A stretch of 64,000 nucleotides of DNA, taken from Doryteuthis pealeii (lineage: Eukaryota > Mollusca > Cephalopoda > Myopsida > Loliginidae). The notes under the pieces are model-generated. The model did no database searches. It had not been told where the DNA came from and worked only from the letters and a program-made list of their open reading frames with translations. Every line of letters begins with the position of its first letter. The stretch's first letter is position 1. Shown here one piece after another: positions 11,112 to 21,309 of this stretch. Position numbers and translations under genes: made by a program. Location of the stretch: contig CM042139.1 in assembly GCA_023376005.1 (NCBI GenBank), positions 143,795,528 to 143,859,527 of the forward strand. The letters are read 5' to 3'.

Positions 11112-11367
11112 CATGACCAGATTTTCTAGACACGTTTGGGAACTCAAAAAAATCAAACCAAAATACATAAAAAATAAGTTGGAAAGTAAAGAAAATAGTG
11201 ACAGCTTACAACAAGATGACAACCTTTACATAGAAGAAAAAATAGCCATAATTACCTTCCAAGAACAAAATAAACTACTCAACAAATGACCGGATCTCAT
11301 ATCTAAATGTAGGCATGAAAAAAAATTCTTATTAAGCCACCTGAAAACTAATGACTCCAAAGACTAA
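11112..11367 (+). pseudogene. Penelope-like element GIY-YIG endonuclease C-terminal relic
   Basis: One plus-strand frame reads TRFSRHVWELKKIKPKYI, later IEEKIAIITFQEQNKLLNK, a stop, then PDLISKCRHEKKFLLSHL. This order (S-x-H-x-WELK, a cysteine-poor linker, NKR-x-L-x-SKCRH-x-x-K) matches the C-terminal end of Penelope-like elements after the GIY-YIG core. A premature TGA lies between LLNK and PDLIS, where the family has arginine. The GIY-YIG residues and the reverse transcriptase are absent. Terminal-repeat-like pieces of a Penelope type occur at 15227, 53858 and 54104. Assignment is by remembered family pattern. Confidence 0.65.
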
Positions 11368-11426
11368 AATAAAAACTTAAAAACAAAGATAAAATTAAAA
11401 TAAAAAAATAAACAAATAAATATGAA

Positions 11427-11429
<3 letters not shown>

Positions 11430-11464
<35 letters not shown>

Positions 11465-11470
11465 TAATAA
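11430..11470. repeat. (AAT)n microsatellite
   Basis: Trinucleotide AAT run with one GAT interruption. Confidence 0.95.
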
Positions 11471-11674
11471 TATATGAAGTAAACAAAAAGCACTAGAATA
11501 AATTAAATGCAAGAGAAGAAATAAAGTACCAAATCGTGAATTTGATACAATACTAGACTAGGACGCCATTTGCAGAATGGTGCACAAAGTAAACCAACCT
11601 TCTTACCATGACATAGGTGCTTGACTGGCCTTCCCATGATGCACAACATATAAGTATTCACTACCCTAACTTAG

Positions 11675-11675
<1 letters not shown>

Positions 11676-11711
<36 letters not shown>
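11676..11711. repeat. (AT)n microsatellite
   Basis: Pure TA run. Confidence 0.95.
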
Positions 11712-11715
<4 letters not shown>

Positions 11716-11742
11716 TAGCATATTTGTTATTCTTTGTTTCAA

Positions 11743-11975
11743 AATGTTTGGACCATATTACCTTTAGGCACACCTTTTTGATCTCAATTAAGAAAGGATA
11801 TGTTTTTCATTTACACTGTCAATATCCGGTTGTTAGGGGTTAGGTTATAATTTTTTTTTTAAATCTAAAAATCGTCTGTTAAAAAAAACGGATATTGATG
11901 GTGTAAATGAAAAACATGTCCTTTCTTAAACGAGATCAAAAATGGGGTGCCTAAAGTTCATATGGTCCAAATGTT
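11743..11975. mobile_element. Foldback MITE-like element
   Basis: Left arm (TTTGGACCATATTACCTTTA ... CAATATCCG) pairs with right arm (CGGATATTGATGGTG ... CTAAAGTTCATATGGTCC), about 90 bases each with a short T-rich centre. No ORF. Confidence 0.8.
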
Positions 11976-12087
11976 CCTATCTCTAACTGTATCTCTTACT
12001 CTATGATTCTGCTTTCTTATCTCTATACCACCCTATTCTTATCAATTTTGTAATAATTTATATACTACCTGGACTTTTCATTAAAAT

Positions 12088-12510
12088 ATATCATTATCAT
12101 CATGTCCTGATAGTAACATGGATGTCCATGATAATCTCTCGCCAACTGTTCCTATCATTCATTGCTCTCGGGAGGTCCTCTGTCCAGCATACAGCATCCG
12201 CACAGAGCTGGTCAATATAGGTCTTTGCTGGGTGGCCCACACTGGTGTTCCCATGTGCTGGTTTTCATCGGAGAACGTCACTTATGAGTTTGTTCCTGTT
12301 TCTCCAACAGCGCCCAGCATGTCTTGTTCACCTCACTCAAATAATCTGTGTGATAGGAGGCAAGTGGCCATACAGCTGCTTTCTTGTAGGTTGCTGTTTC
12401 CACGATTTGTTTAATATCATGCACAGAATTCTTGTGCAGCTCCCATCTAGGCATCTTGTTAGGGTCCAATATATCTGCATTAACATTGCTTTCTGTGATA
12501 TTGAATTTTT
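12088..12510 (-). pseudogene. RTE-like LINE 3' end with internal deletion
   Basis: Starts on the plus strand with the family terminus complement ATCATTATCATCATG, then reads on the minus strand LYADAV- and TCWALLEKQ-like tail, the QLYGHLPP region and LDGSCTRIL. It then jumps from GTCCAATAT to CATTAACATTGCTTTCTGTG, so the segment between the thumb and TLTR is deleted. No catalytic motif remains. Confidence 0.8.
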
Positions 12511-12796
12511 AACTCCAACTCCCCTCAGGCAATATCTTTCAAAAATTATTCTTAACACTGCCCGGAAGGTGTTTTTTTGTTTTTTTTGCTGGTAAACTTA
12601 ATGTCAGAAAAATAAACAATCAAACTGAATTCATTAGCCTGAAGGTAAAAATGAAAACAAATTGCTTCTTGCTTTCCATAATCATCCAGTAATCTATTTA
12701 TAGACTGCACAATTATGAGTGTCACATGATTTGAATATTAATATATGATCAATTTCTGATATAGAAAACAATTTACTATTGACAAATCTTAAACAT

Positions 12797-12820
12797 CAAA
12801 AAAAAAAAAAAAAAAAATAA

Positions 12821-12879
<59 letters not shown>

Positions 12880-12880
12880 G
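12797..12880. repeat. Poly(A) plus (AT)n tracts
   Basis: A20-type run followed by TA repeats with one GTGTA interruption. Confidence 0.9.
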
Positions 12881-12881
12881 A

Positions 12882-13270
12882 GAGTAATCCCAAATGTAAG
12901 GTCTCCAAAGCACTGGAGATGCAGATAAACTGTTTGTGCAGCTATTGGCAACACTATTGTGTTTGTTATGCATGATCCTGTGCTTACTTTGCTGCCATGC
13001 TCAAGGCTTGTCTTGACAGTTGTTTCTGATGGAGCTCCTGATAGATGCTACAGCTAAGTGTGAAGTGCATGCAGTTATTTGGTTTTTGAATGCAAAAATC
13101 AATAAACTGATTGAAAATCATTGCTAATTAATGGAAGTGTGTGGCAAATTGTGCATGGATGCAAAAAACTCTGCAAGTAGTGGACAGTGTTTGCAACAAT
13201 GATGAGGTTCAATGCTAACTCAACAACATGATGGTGAGCTGTTATGACATGAGCATACAAAAACTGCCAC
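12882..13270 (+). pseudogene. Mariner-type HTH (Mos1/GVQW3-like) relic
   Basis: At 13042-13165 one plus-strand frame reads IDATAKCEVHAVIWFLNAK, then (after a stop) LMEVCGKLCMDAKN. This is the start of the mariner-type helix-turn-helix found in Mos1 transposases and in GVQW3-like cellular copies. GAGTAATCCCAAATGTAAGG at 12883-12902, just upstream, has the look of the terminal inverted repeat of this transposon type. Two stops precede GSMLTQQHDGELL. No DDE catalytic domain is present. It is a dead fragment. Confidence 0.6.
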
Positions 13271-13417
13271 AGCAACTCCAAAAATGCATTGACTGAGATG
13301 GCAATTATGTAGAAAAATAGATACATGTTCACCTTTAACATCATTAATAATAAACAATAAAGGTTTCTGTGATTTACAAATATTTTGGGGATCTTACCTT
13401 TGGGTTTACCCTCATTT

Positions 13418-13421
<4 letters not shown>

Positions 13422-13451
<30 letters not shown>

Positions 13452-13482
13452 GAATATATGTTTGTGTGTGTGTGTGTGTGTT
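13422..13482. repeat. (CA)n-(TA)n-(TG)n cluster
   Basis: CA, TA and TG dinucleotide runs in succession, self-complementary overall. Confidence 0.9.
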
Positions 13483-13489
13483 CTTTCTC

Positions 13490-13632
13490 CAAGTATGAGT
13501 AAATAGTAAGGTGGGCTAGACTCTTTAATCTTGATTAGGCCCAAGGAGAGGAAAACTCTGAATTCAAACCTGTTAAAATCCGCTTAAGAAATTGACAACC
13601 TGCGGAGTGGTTGGTAAATATATACCATATTA
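13490..13632 (+). mobile_element. SINE-A 3' part, 5'-truncated
   Basis: Begins in the central block (AGTATGAGTAAATAGTAAGG) and ends with CGGAGTGGTTGGTAAATATA. Confidence 0.8.
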
Positions 13633-13854
13633 AAATTTAAGTAATTTCTGGTTAATATGTCACTCAAGGAGACCTAGTCTTGTAGTTAAGTTGACATTTT
13701 CTTTTCATATAATGAAGTCAATATAAGAAAACTGTTGAAAAATATATTTCTATTGTAAAATCAATCACAATGTATTCCTAGAGTAAAACATTTTCCAATA
13801 TATTCCTATTATCAACTCATTTCCATTGAATTCCTAAAATGGAACCCTTTCCAT

Positions 13855-13940
13855 GCGAAATGCAAACAGCCTCATCCAGGATTTAAAATTGGGTCATTAT
13901 AATGATAACCATTAAACCATGAGCGCCTCCTTTGATTTTA
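13855..13940 (-). mobile_element. SINE-A head fragment
   Basis: Contains GCAAACAGCCTCATCCAGGA and AACCATTAAACCATGAGCGC, the complement of the tRNA-like head. It lies in opposite orientation to the 3' part at 13490, so it is a separate insertion or a rearranged piece. Confidence 0.75.
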
Positions 13941-14020
13941 TTATGTTATAGTATTTTGGCAATTGCCAAGATCTATGCAAGATTAGAAAGAAACGGTAGA
14001 TATTATTACAATAGAGATTG

Positions 14021-14899
14021 GGTGTTTTTCTGTCTGTAACCAAAACTATATTACTACTCAAGTCACAATTCCCTTAGTTATTTACATCACATTCACCAAG
14101 ATTTTATTTTTATTTAAACCTCAATTATTAATAAAATTGTTTTACATTATTCATACTGTTGACCATATCTACATTGTATTTACCTCGTACCCCACTTGTA
14201 TGGGTTAGGCACAAGACCCTATTAACGTGGGACCACCCACAAACCAAAGCTCATGGGTGGCAGGTGAAAAATTGTGTCGATCCCGTCGGCATTCCCCCTC
14301 AAGGGGGGCACCTCAGGCAGGCAATAAACCCAGCCCTGTCCCTTTAAATCGGGGGGGGGGCAGGTATTGCCTGGCGGATAGCCCCCTGGGATCGACGCTA
14401 TTAACTTGTAAAGATCCAGGGCCGAAGCCATTGGACCCCCGGCGTTGGCCAGAGATACATACTAATAACATGCAATTGTATTTATATAAACAACAAAATA
14501 GTGGTTTACAGTGTGAATGGGAAGACTAATTTGCATATTGATATTAAAAATTTGATTTTAATAAATATGTTTTTAGTATTATTGATTTCTAATTGTTTGG
14601 TTTTATCTAAATGAATATGAGTAAATATCTCTTCAATAAATCTTAAAAGAAATCCATTAACAATAAGAAATAACTGTCATTTTATTCTTTACTTCCTATT
14701 TTAACAAAATAATTAAATTATGAAAATTTAGCAATGAAGTAATAGAAGAGTAGGTCTCAGTTGATTTATTTTTTGATTATACCCCCCTCTGTTTCAAATC
14801 ATTTTATCTGCATTCTTATTTAGTTTCATTAGCCTTTCTAATTTAATATATTTTATTACATTAAAACTTAAATACCCAGAGAGTGCATATATTTGCTAC
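14021..14899 (+). mobile_element. Decayed non-autonomous Helitron copy, interrupted
   Basis: Aligns by eye to the complete copy at 57872-58496: the shared blocks are CAATAGAGATTG, ACTCAAGTCACAATTCCCTT, CCTCAATTATTAATAAAATT and AACATGCAATTG. Its ends are eroded (TA instead of TC, CTAC instead of CTAG, 3' hairpin lost). A GC-rich block near 14178-14456 is absent from the other copy. Confidence 0.75.
14178..14456 (+). mobile_element. GC-rich insertion, possibly LINE 5' end
   Basis: About 280 GC-rich bases sit between TTGACCATAT and TACTAATAACATGC, which are nearly adjacent in the copy at 57872. Plus frames read LLTWDHPQTKAHGWQVKNC, VGIPPQGGHLRQAINPALSL and PLDPRRWPEI without long runs of stops. 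I associate these patterns with the region upstream of the endonuclease ORF of RTE-like LINEs, but this is memory-based and not proven here. Confidence 0.45.
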
Positions 14900-14934
14900 T
14901 TTCATTAATATCTATCTCAATTTGTTTATATTTA

Positions 14935-15020
14935 TCTCTCTATTCAGATCTATCCATCCATAGTAGTATGTTCATTTATCTATCTATCTAATCTGTTCAG
15001 CTCTATCAATCTATCTCTAT
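14935..15020. repeat. TATC/TCTA-rich simple sequence
   Basis: CTATCTAT-type repeats, resuming at 15175-15222 after the 5S-SINE. Confidence 0.7.
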
Positions 15021-15160
15021 TGAATGACCACTTTAGCAAAAGCAGGTACTGTAAGCAATCTAAGTCCTTGGTTGAGTGACTTGATTTGGTACTAAAAAAC
15101 ACATAACCCAAAAGGATTGATATGCCATAAAACAAAACAACCAGCCAATCTCTCTTAGTC
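15021..15160 (+). mobile_element. 5S-SINE copy, 5'-truncated
   Basis: Begins in the box C part of the 5S-like head (GAATGACCACTTTAGC, CAGGTACTGTAAGC) and continues into the shared tail ACCCAAAAGGATTGATATGC with CATAAAACAAAACAACC. Intact copies: 29437-29653 and 47971-48180. Confidence 0.8.
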
Positions 15161-15226
15161 TGTTTGTTCATATCTGTCTATCTCAATCAGTTCATATCTA
15201 TCAATGTATCTATCTGTCTATAATTT

Positions 15227-15315
15227 GGATTTTTCGTACTGTTGTCCTCATCTTTATAGTTAGATACACAAAATTTCAGCTGATGTGCTCTCTGGCCTTC
15301 TTCAGGTTTTCTTGT
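15227..15315 (-). mobile_element. Penelope-type terminal repeat fragment with hammerhead-like motif
   Basis: On the minus strand it reads CTGAAGAAGGCCAGAGAG, then CAGCTGAAATTTTGTG, then ATAAAGATGAGGACAACAG and a GAAAAATCC end. CTGANGA followed by GAAA with short complementary stretches between is the core layout of hammerhead ribozymes known from Penelope-like elements. Same family as 53858 and 54104. Confidence 0.5.
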
Positions 15316-15673
15316 CGAACTCGGAAACCTCTTCAAACTTGGGAACTTTCTTATCGAACTTGGGAGCCTTCATTTCATAATTGGGAGCTTTTATGGAACT
15401 TTAAACTAAACACTTTATTCAATCCACTGGGGTAAATTGTTCTCATTCTGTTAACCGGGTAAAGTGTTAAGATAGGTTAAGTATGCTATGTTATCATTGC
15501 ACATTGTCAGAATTGAACCTGCAGCCTACAGATGATTGTCACTTAGAATTGATAGGCTTTGGTTTAAAAATCTGAGTTATCAAGCACCATTGACTTATCT
15601 ACTCTAACTTTATATACGTATGTATATGAACTGGGAGAATTAGACACTTTGTCTAAGCTCCCCGAAATAGGCT

Positions 15674-15835
15674 ATAATGCAAAATCTCTAAGTCTTTTGT
15701 TATTTCTTTACATATAAATTTGCTCTGTGACTCTAACAATAAGAGCACACATTGAGCTCTCAAACTGCGACAGGTTGTTTAAAAAACTCCTATGTCGTAA
15801 GGAAGATTTCTTCTCTGGACTTTTGGATTATATGT
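15674..15835 (+). repeat. About 160-bp interspersed repeat, copy 1
   Basis: From TAATGCAAAATCTCTAAGTC through GCTCTGTGACTCTAACAA and ACATTGAGCTCTCAAACTG to AGGAAGATTTCTTCTCTGGA, then (AT)n. Copy 2 is 58549-58700. Confidence 0.85.
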
Positions 15836-15900
15836 ATGTATATATATATATATATATGTATAAATATATATATATATATACAAAATATATTTTGTATATG
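15836..15900. repeat. (AT)n-rich tract
   Basis: TA runs with GTA interruptions. Confidence 0.9.
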
Positions 15901-16088
15901 CTGAATATAATATACTATATCTAGAAAAGTATATTTTTTGGCTGTGGGCCAGTTGACATATATGAGTACAATATATGTATGTGAGTATGCGTACATAATT
16001 TTCAGATATTCTTGTGTCCTTCATCGGTGCACACTTTTAGATATTAGAATTTTAACATATGCAAGAGTGGAAATAAATACATGCTTCC

Positions 16089-16090
<2 letters not shown>

Positions 16091-16139
<49 letters not shown>

Positions 16140-16152
16140 TATATATATATAA
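16091..16152. repeat. (CA)n then (TA)n microsatellite
   Basis: About 24 CA units followed by a short TA run. Confidence 0.95.
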
Positions 16153-16802
16153 AATTATTTTAAAAAGATTCAGTGTATATCTTTCTTATTAAATCCTGAA
16201 AAAAAAATAGCCTAGCTGGCCTCGTCAACATTTTTTCAATGCCTGACATTGTATGTGTAGGCTTTGTAAAGTTGGTCTTGTGGATTACTCTCAGTTAATT
16301 CAATTTCTTTTATGCTGTTATCAATAATGTCCCTGTAAGACCGTTGTACCATTATACATAAAATGCGGACATTTTCAGTAGAATTGAGCAACAGCTAGCT
16401 ATGTCTTTAGCAAGAAGAGAGATTGAAGAGAATTCTAATATTAAATATCCTCCCAAGCACCAATAAACCCAATACTTATATATCTAGCTATTTGGCAGAA
16501 TCAATACCAACAAAATATTGTTCATATGTGATAAAAATAAAGAACGTTGAAATTTCTCAAATTTAGAAAAAAAAAAAAAGAAAAGAAAATTTATGAAAAG
16601 CAATGACAATTTAAGGCAAAAAAAAAATCAGATTTTTTAAAAATCTACCAAAAATGATTTTTTTATTTTTTTACATTTTAACAAAATTTTTAATACATAT
16701 TTAATAAATGAATACTTTTAAAAAATAATTTTCTATTCAATATTTTGGAAAAATATATTTTATTCATGTGTTTACACCTATATTGATTTATTTTACTTAT
16801 GT
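16153..16802. other. Unassigned AT-rich interval
   Basis: No gene or repeat recognised. Confidence 0.5.
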
Positions 16803-17090
16803 GGTTGGTTGTTTTTTTTGTGGCCTGTCAACCCGTGGGTTATTTTATGGCAATGATATTTTTTGTTTTATTCATTCTTGTTGGGTATTCAAATTTATTT
16901 AAAAAAAAATTTTTTTAAAGACATAAAAACTCATTTTTTTTATCAAGTTAAACCATAGATGGGACCCTAACTGCTACTATCACTAGGTCAGAATGGATAT
17001 GGGAGTAATGGCAATGAGGGAGTACTCCACTCTTCCCAGAGCTCCAGAATTGGGACCTTGCCTCTAGATGCAGCTTAACATTATGGCCAA
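16803..17090 (-). mobile_element. SINE-D copy without leader
   Basis: On the plus strand: GGTTGGTTG tail complement, TTATTCATTCTTGTTGGGTA, AACCATAGATGGGACCCTAA, GGCAATGAGGGAGTACTCCA and the B-box complement CCAGAATTGGGACCTTGCC. It stops within the tRNA-like head. Confidence 0.8.
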
Positions 17091-17254
17091 AATACTTTAC
17101 TTATGATGATGGGTGATGTCTGAAAAATACAAAACTTTATTAATACAATATGTTTGTTCCTATACAAATATAACATTGTTTATGCATTTCAGCACTCAGC
17201 ACTACTATGTAACTTTTATGCATAGTCCCCAGTGAGTTTAATGCAATTACCTCA

Positions 17255-17840
17255 TTGGCTGGCTGGTTGGTTGGTTGGTTGGTTGGTTTGTCTTATGTTG
17301 GGTTGTCTTATGCTGAAAATGTTTTGTTTTATTCATTCTTGATGGTTTATTCACATTTTTTTAAAACTCAGTTTCTTTTAAACACATTTTGTTAAACTCA
17401 TCTTTTTCTATTTAACCCCACAGATGGGACCCAAACAGGTACTACCACTCTGGGTCAGAGAGAACCAAGGAATTATGGTGATGATGGAGTACTCCACATT
17501 CCCCAGAGCTCCAGAATTGGAACTAGCAGTTCAATGTCATACCCAGGACACTAATACCCTCAGTCACTGTCTTCTAGCACATATATGATAGAAACGGTTA
17601 GGGGTTTGCCATAAGGGCAATAAGCTCAGGGCAATCATATAGATGCTAGAGCTTGACATGACAAGTTGATTGATCAGAGGGGGACTCTCGTCTAGTCTAA
17701 GGGCCAAAGTGGAGTGTTGCATGTCATGGACTGCTCAGCCATCATGGCTTGCCACACATGGCCAACAGGTGGCCCAATTCGGGGGGGGGATTTTACCCCT
17801 CTGCAGAGTTGCAGTCAGCGTATTCTACAGCTCCAGCCAA
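17255..17840 (-). mobile_element. SINE-D copy, near full length
   Basis: Begins with (GGTT)n, carries TTTTATTCATTCTTGATGG, the B-box complement CCAGAATTGGAACTAGCAG and the A-box complement ACCCTCAGTCACTGTC, then a leader with CATAAGGGCAATAAG, CCACACATGGCCAACAGGTG and CCCCTCTGCAGAGTTGCAG. On the minus strand the boxes read in tRNA order, fitting a pol III promoter, but the ~300-bp leader ahead of them is unusual for a SINE. Confidence 0.8.
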
Positions 17841-18261
17841 CAGGAGGGTTGCCTCATTGGTACAATTGCACAAAAATAGCCTCTCTGAAATCTGTGCCAT
17901 CAAGTTGATTGTTCTTTAATTGTTTGCTTTGAAACCTGCTGAGAAATAATAAATAACTATTTTCCCTTGGATTTGTGGGCGTATTTTTGGACATGACATG
18001 TCTTTATGTCACAATTCAGAATTCAGAACCATTTCTCATCGAAATTTAGTTCCTATCCTTCAAACGAAAAATACCTCCGCTGCTTGGTCTGCAATGTCAA
18101 CAAATGACATTCTTATTTTGTCTCAGTATTGAAATGTAAAGCCACCTGGATAAATGATTGAAAACAAGTAAGACTTCACTATTTTGATACATGCTTTTAT
18201 ATATTACTATTTCATGGAACAAAGTGCATATTTCATCTGTTTGGAACAAATTTGTGAATTA

Positions 18262-18832
18262 GTTGGTTGGTAGGATTTTATGGCATGTCAATTGTTGGGT
18301 TATTTTATGCTGAAGACATTTTTGTTTTATTCATTATTGTTGGGTATTCAAATCTTTTTAAAAACTTTTTTTTTCTTTGACACAGGTTTTAAAACTCACT
18401 GTTTGATCTATTTAACCCATAGATGAGACACTAATAGGTACCAGCACTCTGGGTCAGAGAGGACCCGGGACTACTGGCAATGAATGTGTACTCCACACTC
18501 CCCAGAATTCCAGAATTGGAACCTCACCACCAGATGCAGTTTAACATCATACCCAGGACATGCAGACCCTCAGCCACCAACTTCTAGCACATATATGAAA
18601 AAAGGTTTGGGTGTTTGCCATAAGAACAGTAAGGTTAAAACAATCATACAGGTGCTAGGGCTTCACATGACCAGCTAATTGATCAGAGGGGTCTCTCTGA
18701 CTGCTTGTCTAGCCCAAGTAAGTGCCAAAATGGAGTGTTGCATGTCAAAGACTGTTCAGCCACCAGGATTCTGTCCTTAAGCATTATGTAGAGGTACAGT
18801 CAGTATATTCTACAGCCCCAGCCAACAGGTTT
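18262..18832 (-). mobile_element. SINE-D copy, near full length
   Basis: Same orientation and module order as 17255-17840. Contains TTGTTGGGTATTCAAATC, CCAGAATTGGAACCTCACC (B-box complement), GACCCTCAGCCACCAAC (A-box complement) and CAGCCCCAGCCAACAGG. Confidence 0.85.
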
Positions 18833-18964
18833 TATTTGTGTACTGTTTTAATATTTCTTATGTGTTTTATGAATATGCATTTAATGTCTTGTATATTTAT
18901 ATGAACAATTATGTGTTTCCATCCATTTATTCAGTGTTAGAGTTTCAATATTATGTATCCTTAG

Positions 18965-19550
18965 ATATCATCATCATCAATTCATGCTGACAGCATGGAT
19001 TCCCATGATTCTCTCTCACCACCCGGGCTTATTCAGAATCTGCACAGAGGTTTTTGCTAGTTGGTCTACTCTGGTGTGTCTATGTGTAGCTGTCCACAGG
19101 ACGAAATCACTCATAATTTTGTCCTTACTTGTCCAGCATGTCTTGTCCATCTTACTTTGATGGTTTATGTGATAGCAGGTAAGTGGTTGTAGAGCTGAGT
19201 TTTTGTAGGGTGCTGCTTCCAAGTTTTGATCAAGACAGCCAAAGCATACTTGTGTAGTTCCAATCTAGCTTTTTCTCCAATTGTTTTGTTAAAGACCCAG
19301 TAGTGCAACCATATAGAAGTACTTACATGGCAGCATATTGGAAGAAATCTCTTTATCAGGGAGATCAGATTTCCATATGATACATAATTGGTCAATGGCA
19401 GATACCTTTCCTATGCATATATTGACATCACTTTCTGTAGATGAGTTATTACTACCTAGGTAAGTGAACTGGTCTACTACTAGAGGCTTGCAATCCAGTG
19501 AGATGATTCCATTTTGTTGAAAACACATGAACTCTATTTGATCTAAGTTC
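18965..19550 (-). pseudogene. RTE-like LINE 3' half, minus strand
   Basis: Opens (plus strand) with the terminus complement ATCATCATCATCA. Reading the minus strand gives KTSVQIL, DKTCWTSKDKIMSD and the QLYNHLPAIT region, then LDQFTYLGSNNSSTESDVNI-like thumb sequence up to EFMCFQQNG. Frames shift repeatedly. At the QLY...PAIT(I) site it has AAA instead of the TGA of other copies. It abuts a scrambled plus-strand LINE block. Confidence 0.8.
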
Positions 19551-19915
19551 ACATTACCCCCTTTCACACAAGCTATCCAAGTAAGACAAACAAGACATGC
19601 TGGACACTCCTGTGGACACATTCACATGAACATATTTGTGGGCTGACCAGCAAAATTTCAGAGGTTTACCATCCAGTGTGAAGATGTCTCCTAGTTTCAA
19701 ATAGATGAACTCAGAAGCGATGTTCTCTAGTGGACTCATTCACATGAACATACCAGCACAGGTCAACCAGCAAAAACATACATTGATCAGCTCTGTGCGG
19801 ATACTGGATATTGTATGGAAGATCTGCCAGGGGCAATGACTGATAGGGATGGGCGATGAGAGAGAGTCATGGAATCCATGCTGTTAGCATGACCTGAGGA
19901 TGATGATGATGATAA
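19551..19915 (+). pseudogene. Scrambled RTE-like LINE pieces, head-to-head with previous
   Basis: Plus-strand LINE tail (VRQTRHAGHS-like at about 19575-19605, then ADQQN), a minus-strand piece at 19647-19715 (complement of the GDI-TLDGKPLKF segment), then plus-strand tail again from 19716 (SDVLSSGLIHM, YIDQLCADTGY) to the terminus GATGATGATGATGAT at 19899-19914. The alternating strands indicate rearrangement during or after insertion. Confidence 0.75.
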
Positions 19916-19999
19916 TTAGTGCAAACTATCATTTTTTTAAACGGATTAATTTCTTGTAGATTTCTGTTTTGTGGTATGATTTTTTTTCAATCTAAAAGT

Positions 20000-20212
20000 T
20001 GGTTTGTTTAGTTTTTTTAGTTTATCAAACTTCATGGGTTATTTAATGGCAAAGCCATCCTTGTAGAAGAACAGTAGTGGTACTATTTAACCCATGTTTC
20101 CTTCTTAAGGGCATTAGTAAGAAGGTGAATGTAATTGTGTGTATGGAGTTCAAACTCACTCAATACAATGTCGTAGTCTAACACATTAGGCAGTACACCA
20201 CAGGGATCCCCC
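20000..20212 (-). mobile_element. SINE-C copy
   Basis: Tail complement near GGGTTATTTAATGGCAAAGC, central block GGTACTATTTAACCCATG and AAGGGCATTAG, B-box complement GAGTTCAAACTCACTC, head complement GCAGTACACCACAGGGA. Confidence 0.85.
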
Positions 20213-20312
20213 CTAATCACAGTTGTAGTTAATGTATGTGATGGAGTTTGAACTTAGAGCCTATGATGTCACAGTCCAGCATGTTAGCCACTATGCCACA
20301 GTGACTCCTCCC
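20213..20312 (-). mobile_element. SINE-C head fragment
   Basis: A second SINE-C head (TTGAACTTAGAGCC ... TTAGCCACTATGCCACAGTG) lies directly behind the first in the same orientation: a partial tandem copy. Confidence 0.75.
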
Positions 20313-20835
20313 AACAAAATCTAAATGTATGGATGGCATTAATGACAACAATGACAAAATGAAGATGACCTTAGCAAGAGACACTTTCATAGACTCAAAA
20401 CTCCAGAGACACAAGACAATCAGTGTTTAAAGATGGAGAACAATTTGCAATCACAATTTAACCTTTTTCCTGATTCAATTCCAAAAATCAGAGAGAAGGC
20501 CATCAGTGTACAGTAAATGCTGTACATCTACTTGAATTAATTATGATCACACAGGGAATTAGTATTCAGCTTTGTAAACAGTGGTAGAGAAAAAGGAAGA
20601 ATTGAATGAGCTGCTCTTTTTGGTAGGTGAACAGACAAAGCTGAACGTCTACTTCATTAAAGCAATACACTTAAAATTGCTCTTAGAGAATAATGTAATT
20701 TCCAGTGCAATATTGGTTGGTATTAAGAAAAAAAAGATAAAATAGAAAAAAAATAGGATGAAAGGAATTGAAATAACTCACTAAAATGTCAAAAGTTACA
20801 GTCAGTAAATTAAGATACAAATATATCTCTTCTTT
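20313..20835. other. Unassigned interval
   Basis: No gene or repeat recognised. Confidence 0.5.
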
Positions 20836-21091
20836 TAATTCTTCTCTTGTACTTCCCTTGTTTTTTTATAATCTCTCTTCCTTCTCTCTCTTTACTTCTA
20901 TTCCTCACCTTCTCACTGTTTCTTTTTCATTCTTTCTTTTCATTCTTCTCTTGTACTTCCTCTTGTTTCTTTTATTATCTCTCTTCCTTCTCTCTCTTTA
21001 CTTCTATTCCTCAAACTCTCACCCCACTTTGTTTATCCCCTCACTTATTTTCCTTTTCCTATTTTTTCTTCCTTCTCTTCCTCTCTCTTCA
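20836..21091. repeat. Polypyrimidine tract with ~104-bp direct duplication
   Basis: TTCTTCTCTTGTACTTCC near 20838 and 20942 each start a similar C/T-rich block including CTTCCTTCTCTCTCTTTAC. The plus ORF over it is a low-complexity artefact. Confidence 0.85.
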
Positions 21092-21309
21092 AGGGCGCCC
21101 CACGTCATAGTGGCTAATGAATTGGACTGCAATATTGTTATAAAGTTCGAACACCTGCTGCATTATTACATTCACTTTTGGACTAATTACCTTGGGAAAG
21201 GTATGAAACTCTTAAAGGTTAAATAGGGCCATTACTGTTATTCTACAAGTATGGTTTTGGCATTAAATATCCCATGAAGGTTGATATGCCATTAAACAAA
21301 GAAACTGAA
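21092..21309 (+). mobile_element. SINE-C copy
   Basis: Head TCATAGTGGCTAATGAATTG, B-box AAAGTTCGAACACCTGC, central ACCTTGGGAAAGGTATGAAA, tail GGCATTAAATATCCCATGAA and TTGATATGCCATTAAACAAA. Confidence 0.88.

Noticed and set aside
13099..13437. 112-codon minus ORF
   Set aside because: Antisense to a mariner-type HTH relic readable on the plus strand.
20786..21226. 146-codon plus ORF
   Set aside because: Translation of a polypyrimidine duplication plus a SINE-C head.
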